Assembly: GCA_004151065.3 (NCBI GenBank)
Contig: NWUY0300000896.1
Coordinates: 24,339-34,726 of the forward strand
Direction: 5' to 3'
Source: Larix sibirica
Lineage: Eukaryota > Streptophyta > Pinopsida > Pinales > Pinaceae
DNA length: 10,388 bases
Below the pieces are notes generated by a model. It was not told the DNA's origin, did not search any database, and worked only from the letters and a program-made list of their open reading frames with translations. The position numbers and the translations under genes were made by a program. Positions 1-7,593 of the stretch are shown here, one piece after another. Position 1 is the stretch's first letter; each line of letters opens with the position of its first letter.

Positions 1-2
1 CA

Positions 3-732
3 CAATTTACCTCCAACCTCATTGAAGAACCCCTCAGAAGAAAAAAAATAAAGCATATGCAATCTTCTTCCTACCACCCACGGGAAAATGGACAACTAGA
101 AGTCACAAACAAAGAGATTGAGAAAATTCTAATGTTAAAGACACTACAAATTAATAAAATAGATTGGGCAGATAGTCTGAATGAAGCAATCTCATCCTAT
201 AATACAACATGGAAAACAACCACTAGGTTTACTCCCTATGAATTAATATATGGAATAAAAATTATGTTATCCATTGAGTTTGAGATCAAGACACTCAAAA
301 CATCAGCTGAGCTAAACATAAAACTATTAGATATTCAACAAGAACGCATTCTCCAATTAAACCAACTAAATGAACACCGATAGAAAGCTTCACACTGAGA
401 TCATACAACAACTAAGGAAAAAATGGCATGACAAGAACATAAGGACAAAGAAATTCAGGGAAGGAGACTGGGATTTATTATATGAATCCAGATTCCATAA
501 ATTCAAACGTAAATTAATAACCCGATGGCTAGGACCATACAACATAGACACAATTTACGATAATGGAGCTGTCAAAATAAAAACAATAGATGATAAGCAA
601 TTTCCAATACTAGTCAATGGACACATACTCAATATGTACAAGAAACCACAATCTAAAGAAGAATTCACTCAAACCTTATATAAGAAGCATACGATTCTTA
701 TAGAGGACCCATATGTCCTCCTCTTCAACTGA
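3..732 (+). pseudogene. pol: Integrase C-terminal half, copy A (partial, frameshifted)
   Basis: This is the end of a Ty3/gypsy integrase, entering from the left window edge. The frame is open from base 3 (QFTS, the residues just after the second catalytic Asp), so the ATG at 57 is not a real start. The third catalytic acidic residue is the Glu at 99-101 in NGQLEVTN. It is followed by the family segment AISSYNTTWKTT and FTPYELIYG. A stop at 381-383 and a 5-bp deletion relative to copy B just after it move the rest into the +1 frame. That part (about 385-732) carries the RWLGPY block (523-540) typical of the integrase C-terminal domain and ends at TAA 730-732. Spacing from the inferred second Asp to this Glu is the canonical 35 residues. 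It shows different damage from copy B, so the two decayed independently. Confidence 0.9.
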
Positions 733-860
733 GAGCTTCTTCTTCAAAAAAAAAAATTACTATGAAAAAAAAGAGAAAAAAATTGAAAGAAAAAAAATGA
801 TGAAAAGAAAGAAAAAATTAAAAAAACAAAACAAATGATCTTCCTATCACAAGGATCGAC
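733..860 (+). other. A-rich spacer between integrase stop and Gln-rich frame
   Basis: Strongly A/G-rich DNA with several A runs follows the integrase stop and precedes the 24-bp repeats. The equivalent stretch in the second copy is 7034-7170. No gene is convincing here. Purine-rich tracts near the 3' end of LTR elements can prime plus-strand synthesis, but this stretch lies far upstream of the LTR-like region, so I do not assign that role. Confidence 0.5.
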
Positions 861-1286
861 CAACAAAAAGAAAATCAAGCGATGCAACAAACAAAATATC
901 AATCGAAGCAACAAAAATAAAATCAAGAGAGGCAACAAACAAAATATGAAGCGAGGAAGCAAAAAGAAAATCAAGCAAGGAAACAAACAAAATATCAACC
1001 GAAGAAACAAAAAGAAAATCAAGAGAGGCAACAAACGTCAGAATATCATGCGAGGCAACAAAAATAAGATCAAACAAGGCAGCATATCCGTTACCAACCA
1101 AAGAGACAACAAAAATATTCATCAAGCAAACCAACAAAGTACATAATCACACATTACTTCAGTACTACGAAAACAAACAACCAAACTGCAGACAAAGCTG
1201 AAATAATTATGGAACCACATATTCGCAAATTTCCACAAAGGAGAGCTCCACGTCACCACTCCTGGTACGCTAATCATGAAAGGTAA
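822..1286 (+). pseudogene. Gln/Lys-rich 3' open frame, copy A
   Basis: I do not recognise this protein. Downstream of integrase, frame 822-1286 encodes a Gln-, Lys- and Arg-rich repeat protein. It runs from a lead of the type LPITRID into alternating 8-residue units of the forms QQKENQxR and QQTKYQxR. A non-repetitive tail follows (KYIITHYFSTTKTNNQTADK, then EIIMEPHIRKFPQ) and ends at HER-stop. Two stops interrupt it (918-920 and 1065-1067), both at positions where sibling repeat units have a sense codon. The same frame, tail and terminal HER-stop occur in copy B, and the two copies differ in net length by exactly one codon from the first repeat unit to the stop. Some plant Tat/Athila elements carry an extra frame between integrase and the 3' LTR, so such an accessory ORF is my preferred reading. 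No start codon is obvious, and the frame is -1 relative to integrase in both copies. Low complexity could also produce a chance open frame. Confidence 0.45.
861..1103 (+). repeat. 24-bp tandem repeat array, copy A (10 units)
   Basis: Ten direct units start at 861, 885, 909, 933, 957, 981, 1005, 1029 (27 bp), 1056 and 1080. Units are near CAACAAAMAKAAAATCAAGC plus GAGG. Odd and even units differ consistently (AAAAAGAAAATC versus AACAAAATATC), giving a 48-bp higher-order period. Because 24 is a multiple of three, several frames on both strands stay open over the array. Only the Gln-rich frame continues into a conserved unique tail. Confidence 0.9.
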
Positions 1287-1773
1287 CCACTGACCTCATT
1301 ATTTCCACATTTGTCAAATCTACTCTACCTACAGAAAGTATAATTACCCATTAACGAGCTAAGGATAACTCATCTTTAGAAAGGAGGCAGTGCACAGCTC
1401 AAGAGAAGGCCTTCGACCCATGTAAAGTAATCATTGCATATTCAAAATGGGAAAATAACAATCTAAAATGGCGAAGAAGGAGCATGAAAAAGAATAATTA
1501 AGCACGAGCTGCATATCTCCCCACGATTTCCATGTCAATCAACAATATAGTAGGGGGAATAATGGAGTAATAAAGAAGAGGCAGAATGAAAACAAGTGAA
1601 CAAGTTTGACCTGCATTCATTAAATACATAGACTACAGTGGAGAGAAGAAACAACAAAGAGGAAGAAGGGGTGAATTTAGACGACAATTTAGTTCTCAAC
1701 TCAATAATGACGCAAGTAAGTTCATTAAGTCCTTCATCTTGTTCATATCATGTTCATCTATTCAATATATTTT
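1287..1773 (+). repeat. Non-coding LTR/leader-like region, copy A
   Basis: No coding frame is supported here. This is where the 3' LTR of the first element, serving as the 5' LTR of gag-pol, should lie. Two purine tracts that could be polypurine tracts are unchanged between the copies: AGAAAGGAGG at 1378-1387, soon followed by TG at 1391, and AGGGGGAATAATGGAG at 1552-1567. A TATA-like ATTAAATACA lies at 1619-1628. A GTAAGT splice-donor-like hexamer is at 1716-1721. Candidate LTR ends (TG at 1391 or 1563; CA at 1763-1764) would give an LTR of about 374 or 202 bp, but neither is certain. No tRNA-complementary primer-binding site beginning TGG is seen between 1764 and gag. Confidence 0.55.
1619..1628 (+). 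promoter_or_regulatory. TATA-like box in LTR region, copy A
   Basis: ATTAAATACA sits about 165 bp before the gag start and has a counterpart at 7933-7942 (TTTAAATACA) in copy B. Position and composition suit an LTR promoter transcribing rightward into gag. This is a short motif in A/T-rich DNA, so the call rests mainly on position. Confidence 0.35.
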
Positions 1774-1792
1774 NCCTCAAGGATATGCTAGA

Positions 1793-3448
1793 ATGAAAAA
1801 TATCAATCTCGCTAATCTCCCAAATTTCCATGGCTTGACCTCAAAAAAACACGACACCTTTTAATTCGAATTTGAAGTAATTTGTATGTCCTTTGGATAC
1901 ATAGCAGACACCCAAAAATTAAGACAATTCCTTCAACACTAAAAGATCTATCGCTCAGAGGGTTCATGAGCCTGGAAGGAAATAGTATTTTATCATGGGA
2001 TCAAATGAAACAAGATTTCTTGGACAAATATAGAGATTATTGCAAGGCCAAGGATACTAGGGATGAAATTTTTAGAATGCAACAGGGAGAAAAGGAATCT
2101 TTGGAAGATTATGCACAACGATTCCAGCTCAGCTGTAAAAGAGCTATTCATTGTACCTTGAATCAAGAATCGTTGAAGTTAGTAATCCTCATAGGAGTCA
2201 AGGAAAAATAACTGGAAATCCTAAACCTATTGGGTGATGGAGATATCTTCCAGAAATCCTTTGATCAGATCCTACAAATATTTAAAAACTATCCAAGGTC
2301 TCAAAAAGGTAAGGTTGGAGTAAGAGGCATAACCCCATCAACATGAGGATTATCCTTTCCTATACCAACCCTCACTAAATATGATTTAGGTAATCTCCTA
2401 AATGATATGAAAAACGACATCCTCCAGTCACTAGCCATGCAAATAAACACATTACAACTCAAGAGGAAGCAAGATGAGATTAATCAAGCATTAGTTGTTT
2501 TTTGTCCGAAATGTAGAAAACAACATGAGAAAGGTCAATGCCAATTAAATATGATTTAAGCATGTGGACTATGCACTGAAAATCACACAACAGACAAGTG
2601 TCCTCTCCTCCCTTCATGCAAAGCAGCTATGCAATATCCCGGATCAAAAATTTCTGTGGAACAACTCTGTTTTGTCAACCAACGAAGAAACACTTTTTCT
2701 AGACCTTTTCAAACTAATAATAAAGCCTACTTCAATCAAGGAATTCCATACCAAGATTGGAATCAATTAACACAACCCTCATGGCCTTTGCAAATAGTCC
2801 AAATTCAATGGCAGCCAAACCAAAATCTATACTACCAACCATATTTTGCTCCCTCATATCAACAATACCCTCCACCTTTCCAACAACCACAAATAAACTA
2901 TGGAAATCAATATCCATATTCCTAAAATTGGAGACCCCCACCACAACAAGTGGTCATAATGCCTCCACCACAAAACCAACAACCTCCAAGACCACCTCCA
3001 ATACCATCTCAACCTATTCCAAACCCAAATAAAAATCGTCCAAATCAACAAGTATACAATAGTGAAGTGATACAATTCCCAACTTATGTGGTGGAAACAT
3101 TAGATTTAAATGAAACTAACTTAAGGTCAGGAAAAGTGCTACCAGGTCCACTGTAGCAAATAGAGCAGGAACTAACATGTCCACTATACCAACAACCTGT
3201 GATTATCGACCTTCCTGAGGAATAAAGTCAAGGAAAATCATCAACACCCACTCATCCCAATCTTTTAAACCCTCCATTTCCTAACAGACTAAAACAGAAA
3301 AACCAAGAGGAAACAGAAAATGCCATACTTAACGAATTAAAACACTAGAACATTCAGATTCCTCTCCTACAAGCAATAAGAGATGTCCTTATTTGTAACA
3401 AATTCATAAATGAAAATTGTATAAAGATACCAAGAAGAAAAAAAACAA
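1793..3448 (+). pseudogene. gag: Gag capsid/nucleocapsid region (broken)
   Basis: Gag forms the virus-like particle and binds the element RNA. The ATG at 1793 opens with NLPNFHGLTS and continues with FEFEV, the usual start of this plant gypsy gag. A stop lies at 1862-1864, and a one-base loss near 1928 moves the frame. The capsid core follows in the next frame with FMSLEGNSILSWDQMKQDFL, DKYRDYCKA, DEIFRMQQGE and LEDYAQRFQLS. Then come a helical segment, two zinc knuckles (2503-2541 and 2563-2601), a long Pro/Gln/Asn-rich stretch (about 2770-3060), and the conserved TNLRSGKVLP near 3120. In-frame stops fall at 2209, 2344, 2557, 2923, 3154, 3223 and 3346. Frame changes again at the A run 3437-3446, where the protease frame takes over. 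Gag and pol were probably a single polyprotein frame. Confidence 0.9.
2503..2601 (+). other. Twin CX2CX3HX4C zinc knuckles in Gag
   Basis: Two cysteine/histidine clusters occur 20 codons apart: C-PK-C-RKQ-H-EKGQ-C (2503-2541) and C-GL-C-TEN-H-TTDK-C (2563-2601). Both have three residues between the second Cys and the His, where the common retroviral CCHC knuckle has four. Such modules bind RNA during packaging. A stop at 2557-2559 lies between them. All eight metal ligands remain. Confidence 0.8.
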
Positions 3449-4129
3449 GATCCTCCAACTATTAACGTCGTAGGCCAGCTTGCGGACCTCACATTAGGAA
3501 GATATATCAATCCCAAGTATCTAGACCTAGGAAGTCCTATAGTTAACGTAAGCATCAACAAAATTCATGTTTCTAGTAGTCTCATTGATTTAGGGGCTGC
3601 AATAAATGTAATGACAAAGGATACAACGTTAGCCCTCAATCTTGAATCCTTTATAAGACCAACAACTACCATTTTACAGCTAGCCGATACCTCCATTGTC
3701 ACGACAAAAGGCATACTATCGGATATCATTATCAACATCGAATCATAGGAATATCATGCAGGATTTGTATTCATAGAGGTCAAGAGAAAACTTAGTGGGT
3801 GCCCAATCATCCTAAGAAGGCCATGGCTAGCAACGGCAGATGCCTACATAGGATGTCGATCGGGACACATGACCATAACAAGTGGACAAGCTAAAAAGAA
3901 GATCACCATTTATCCCCTCGCCAAACTATCTATGGATGCAGAAATCCGTAATTGGATATATTATTACGATGATATGTATGATCAAATTGTGCAACCAGTC
4001 CTCAACATAAAAACTTCTTTAACATTAAAAGCTGAAGATGAGGATACTTATTTATCTAACTTTATTCAGAATGTTTATCCTAACCATAATATGCTTGAAC
4101 AAATTTTTGTAGTAGGACAACAACAATAA
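3449..4129 (+). pseudogene. pol: Retroviral-type aspartic protease and linker (broken)
   Basis: This domain would cleave the Gag-Pol polyprotein. The frame runs from DPPTINVVGQLADLTLGRYI through IVNVSINKIH. The active-site loop is LIDLGAAINVM, with the catalytic Asp at 3587-3589. Plant gypsy proteases of this branch use DLGA in place of the retroviral DTGA. The flap and second-half segments follow (QLADTSI, then CPIILRRPWLATADAYIGC), as does the strand TITSGQAKKKITIYPLAK. One stop, TAG at 3746-3748, falls before EYHAGF. The reading frame closes at 4127-4129, and the following 70 bases, including the A run at 4188-4196, shift to the RT frame. Confidence 0.88.
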
Positions 4130-4196
4130 GTGATGAACACTCCTTCTAAAAACCCAAACAAAATGTGGCAATGAGTATTCTCTGTAGAAAAAAAAA

Positions 4197-5166
4197 CCTA
4201 CAGCAATAAAAATAGTAGAAATCATACCTAGAAAGACTGTCAACATCAATGCAAATCTGAAACCGGATCAAGAACAACTCTTAATTAAAGTCCTCACAGA
4301 TCATAGCAAGGCTTTTGCTTGGACCTATACTAACATGAAGGGCATACATCTTGATATTTGCAAACATCATATTTATATCAAGGAAGGCACTTTCGCAATA
4401 AGGAAACCCCAAAAGAGAATGAACCCATCATTAAAATATATAGTCAAACAAGAATTGCAAAAACTACTTGATGCAAGCTTCATCTACCCTATCTCAGACA
4501 GTGAATGGGCCTCACCTCTAGTGATAGTTCCAAATAAAGGAGGGAAATGGAGGATATGTGTGGATTATAGAGAACTTAATAAGGAAACCAAAAGATATCA
4601 ATTTCCTTTGCCATTCATTGATTAGGTATTGGATACTCTTGTTGGAAACAAGTTCTTTTCATTCCTGGATAGTTTCAGTGGATACAATCAATACAAATCC
4701 ACCCATCTGATCAAGATAAAACCACATTCACCTTCCCATGGGGAACATTTGCATAAAGAGTACTACCATTTGGAATCTACAATGCCCCAACAACCTTTCA
4801 AAGGGATATCCTAAGTATATTTTCATATTTCATCAATGATCAGATGGAGGTATACATGGATGAATTCACTCCATATGGACAAAATTTTTAGATCATTTGG
4901 AAGCAGTCCTAAACAAATGCATCGAAATGATTTTCTGTCTAAGCAATGATAAGTATCAAATGCTAATGGAAGAATTAATAGTTCTAGGGCACCACATATC
5001 CCAAAGGGGTATTGAATTTGATCAAGCCAAGGTAGCTATCATTAAAACTCTACCCCCACCAGTCAAACAAAGAGATGTGCACATCTTTTTAGGCCAAATC
5101 AGCTACTACATAAGGTTTATAGAAGGATTCAAAAGAGTGGCATCTCCCATATTTTCCCTCAACCAA
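4197..5166 (+). pseudogene. pol: Reverse transcriptase domain (broken)
   Basis: This domain copies element RNA into DNA. Frame 4197 onward gives the linker to RT (DHSKAFAWTYTNMKGIH), then RMNPSLKYIVKQELQKLLDA, SEWASPLVIVPNKGGKWRIC and VDYRELNK. A stop follows PLPFID at 4623-4625. Motif A is FLDSFSGYNQ with catalytic Asp at 4668-4670. A one-base loss near 4690 shifts the frame for TTFTFPWGTF, a stop at 4754-4756, LPFG (4763-4774) and the catalytic loop. The loop reads YMDE (4853-4864), not the expected YMDD. A third shift near 4885 leads into LDHLEAVLNKC, LIVLGHHISQRGI and the thumb/connection segment ending SPIFSLNQ. Nonsense, frameshift and active-site damage together make it inactive. Confidence 0.92.
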
Positions 5167-5641
5167 ATACACAGAGTTCAATTGGATTGACCAATGTATG
5201 ACTACATTTGACCACCTCAAAGAGAAGATAACTACTGCCCATATTGTCCTCCAAGGCCCAAAATGGGATCTACCTTTTCACATCCACTCTTCAAACAAAG
5301 ATATTGGAGCAGTCCTAGGAAAAGAAGAAGAAAAGAAACCCTACGCCATCTATTATATCAACAAAAGCTTAACAGGAGTAAAGCTCAACTACACAGTCAT
5401 TGAGAAGGATGTTTTAGCTATTGTGCACGCTATCAACACATTTCGGCACTACATGACAAGGTATCCAATTTTTGTGCACACTGACCACTCAACAATAAGA
5501 TACCTAATGAAAAACCCTCACACCAGTGCTAGAGTTATAAGGTGGTTACTTCTCTTACAATAATTTGATTTGACAATCCTAGACAAACCAGGAGAGCACA
5601 ATGTAGTGGCATATTTTCTATCAAGACTAAATCATGTGTAG
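5167..5641 (+). pseudogene. pol: RNase H domain (broken, two catalytic Asp sites altered)
   Basis: This domain removes RNA from the RNA-DNA hybrid. It starts with EFNWIDQCMTTFDHLKEK and continues through the first strand, which reads HIHSSNKDIGAVLG at 5279-5320. Relatives have TDAS at this site; here two residues are missing and the catalytic Asp is absent. KLNYTVIEKDVLAIVHAI keeps the catalytic Glu, and FVHTDHSTIRYLM keeps the next Asp. The last motif, normally ADFLSRL, reads AYFLSRL with Tyr at 5612-5614. Stops lie at 5561-5563 and 5639-5641. The frame is continuous with the integrase downstream, so this part of pol was lost through point mutations and an in-frame deletion rather than frameshift. 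Confidence 0.88.
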
Positions 5642-7033
5642 GACAATGAACTAGTGGAAGATACTTTCCTTGATGAACACATGTTTGCAATATTGATGGA
5701 AATTTCATTGTTTTCTAAAATTGCCAACTACCTAATATCTGGAAAGTTTCCACAACATTATGACTACAAGGAAAGATGCAAAATAATAACGTAGAGTGTG
5801 ACTTATAGCTGGATCCAAGGCCTAATTTTTAAGAAAATACCAGATCAAATATTAAGAAGGTGCATCGAAGAAGATGAAGTACATGATATACTTCATGCTA
5901 CTCACAATGAACCATGTGAAGGCCATTATGCAGCAAAAATAACGGCCTACAAAATACTCCAAATAGGATACTACTGGCCTACGCTCCATAAAGATGCTTA
6001 GGAATATGTATATAATTGTGATGACTACTAGAGAATGGGAAAACCTACACAGAAAGATGAAATGCCCCTCCATCCTCAAGTATCATCGGAACCATTTGAA
6101 AAATGGTAATTTGACTTCGTTGGCCCATTCAATCCACCGTCTAATCAAAAGAACTACATCCTAGTGTGTACATATTACCTTACCAAATGGACAGAGGTTA
6201 GAGCACTTACTACTGTTGATGAAAGTAGTCTGGCTAAGTTCTTCATAGAACAAATATTCAACAAATTTGGAGTCCCCAGGGAACTAGTTTATGATCAAGG
6301 AACACAATTTACCTCCAACCTCATTGAAGAACTCCTCAGAAGAAAAAAAAAGCATATGCAATCTTCTTCCTACCACCCACAGTCCAATGGACAGTTGGAA
6401 GTCACAAACAGACAGCTTGAGAAAATTATAACAAAGAAAGTACAAATACATAAAAGATATTGGGCATATAGGTTGAATGAAGCAATCTCGACCTATAATA
6501 CAACATGGAAAACAACCATTGGGTTTACTCCCTATGAATTAGTATATGGAATTTTTTTTATGTTACCCATTGAGTTTGAGATCAAGACACTCAGAACATC
6601 AGCTGAGCTAAACATAAAACTATCATATATTCAACAAGAACACATTCTCCAGTTAAACCAACTAGATGAACACCGATAGCAAGCTCTATCTCACATTGAG
6701 ATCATATAACAAATAAGGAAACAATGGCATGGAAAGAACATAAGGACAAAGAAATTCAGGGAAGGAGACTGAGATTTATTATATGACTCCAAATTCCATA
6801 AATTCAAAGGTAAATTAACAACCTGATGGCTAGGACCATACAACTGAGACACAATTTACGACAATGGAGATGTCAAAATAAAAACAATAGATGATAGTCA
6901 ATTTCCAATACTAGTCAATGGACACAGACTCAAGATGTACAAGAAACCAGAATCTAAAGAAGAATTCACTCAAACCTTATATAAGAAGCATCTCATGCTT
7001 TTAGAGGACCCAGATGTCCTCCACTTCAACTAA
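5642..7033 (+). pseudogene. pol: Integrase, copy B (full length, broken)
   Basis: Integrase joins element DNA to the host chromosome. After a linker the HHCC zinc domain appears: His at 5903 and 5924, Cys at 6017, but Tyr at 6026 where the last Cys belongs. The core has the first Asp in FDFVGPF (6113-6115), the second in YDQGTQFTS (6293-6295) and Glu in NGQLEVTN (6398-6400). Only 34 residues separate the second Asp from the Glu; the canonical spacing, kept by copy A, is 35. The C-terminal domain runs through KKFREGD and WLGPYN to TAA 7031-7033, with no chromodomain. In-frame stops occur at 5792, 5999, 6029, 6107, 6677, 6707, 6770, 6824 and 6845. There is no frameshift over the entire integrase, unlike copy A. 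Confidence 0.92.
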
Positions 7034-7170
7034 GAGATTATTCTTCTTAAAAAAAAATATTATGAAAAAAAAATAAGAAAGAGAAAAAGATCGAAAGAAA
7101 AAAATGATGAAAAGGGAGAAAAAATAAGAAAAAGAACAAAACAAATGATCTTCCTATCACAAGGATCGAC
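7034..7170 (+). other. A-rich spacer, copy B
   Basis: A/G-rich DNA with long A runs between the integrase stop and the 24-bp repeat array, equivalent to 733-860. I see no gene or clear signal in it. Confidence 0.5.
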
Positions 7171-7593
7171 CAACAAAAAGAAAATCAAGTGAGGCAGCAA
7201 ACAAAATATCAATTGAAGCAACAAAAATAAAATCAAGAGAGGCAACAAACAAAATATCAAGTGATGAAGCAAAAAGGAAATCAAGCGAGGAAACAAACAA
7301 AATATCTACCGAAGCAGCAAAAAGAAAATCAAGAGAGGCAACAAACAAAATATCAAGCGGGGAAACAAAAACAAGATCAAACGAGGCAACATATCAATTA
7401 CCAACCAAAGAGACTATAAAAATATTCATTAAGCAAACCAGCAAAGTACATAATCACACATTACTTCAGTATTACGAAAACAAACAACCAAACTGCAGAC
7501 AAAGCTGAAATAATTATGGAACCACACATGTGCAAATTTCCACAAAGGATAGCTCCACGCCACCACTCCAGATACGCTAATCACGAAAGGTAA
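7111..7593 (+). pseudogene. Gln/Lys-rich 3' open frame, copy B
   Basis: Second copy of the unrecognised Gln-rich frame. It is open from 7111 apart from two stops (7228-7230 and 7417-7419). It carries TNDLPITRIDQQKENQ, the alternating QQKENQxR and QQTKYQxx units, the unique tail KYIITHYFSITKTNNQTADK and EIIMEPHMCKFPQ, and ends at HER-TAA (7591-7593). From the first repeat unit to the stop it is 423 bp, against 426 bp in copy A. The first stop corresponds exactly to one in copy A (918), so it predates the duplication or sits at a tolerated site; the second is unique. The frame bears the same -1 offset to integrase as in copy A. If it is real, its expression would need splicing, frameshifting or re-initiation; none of these is shown. 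Confidence 0.45.
7171..7410 (+). repeat. 24-bp tandem repeat array, copy B (10 units)
   Basis: Units start at 7171, 7195, 7219, 7243, 7267, 7291, 7315, 7339, 7363 and 7387, all 24 bp. They show the same odd/even alternation and the same unit count as copy A. The array therefore existed in the common ancestor of both copies and has not gained or lost units since. Confidence 0.9.

Larger units (their letters stand above)
1..1773 (+). repeat. Long direct repeat, copy A (integrase tail to LTR/leader)
   Basis: This segment aligns end to end with 6303-8087. It contains the integrase C-terminal half, an A-rich spacer, a 24-bp repeat array, and the non-coding LTR-like region. A hand count over the non-coding part (1287-1773) gives about 42 substitutions and a few short indels, so roughly 91% identity. 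The left end is the window edge, so the repeat probably continues outside. The right end is sharp: similarity stops after the TTTT at 1770-1773, at the single ambiguous base 1774, and gag starts 19 bases further on. Confidence 0.95.

Noticed and set aside
57-59. ATG as a start codon for the first integrase fragment
   Set aside because: The frame is open to base 3 with conserved integrase residues upstream of this Met.
861-1103. CRISPR-like direct repeats
   Set aside because: The 24-bp units are contiguous with no unique spacers, and the context is a plant retrotransposon.
744-1137. Minus-strand frames rich in Leu, Phe and Ile that look like membrane-protein repeats (also 7060-7348)
   Set aside because: They are antisense readings of the A-rich spacer and 24-bp array. 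A 24-bp period keeps frames open on both strands, and none continues into conserved unique sequence.
835-1146. Asn/Lys-rich plus-strand frame over the repeat array
   Set aside because: It starts with an ATG, but it is an alternative frame of the array and lacks the conserved tail shared by both copies. The Gln-rich frame is better supported.
732-1286. Envelope-like gene after integrase
   Set aside because: No signal peptide, membrane segment or cysteine pattern is present; the only sustained frame is Gln/Lys-rich and hydrophilic.
2564-3075. Several overlapping small frames on both strands in the Pro/Gln-rich part of gag
   Set aside because: The gag frame itself runs through this stretch with family-typical sequence; the others arise from its biased composition.
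7034-7170. Chromodomain after integrase
   Set aside because: Integrase ends soon after the WLGPY block with no aromatic-cage chromodomain pattern in either copy.
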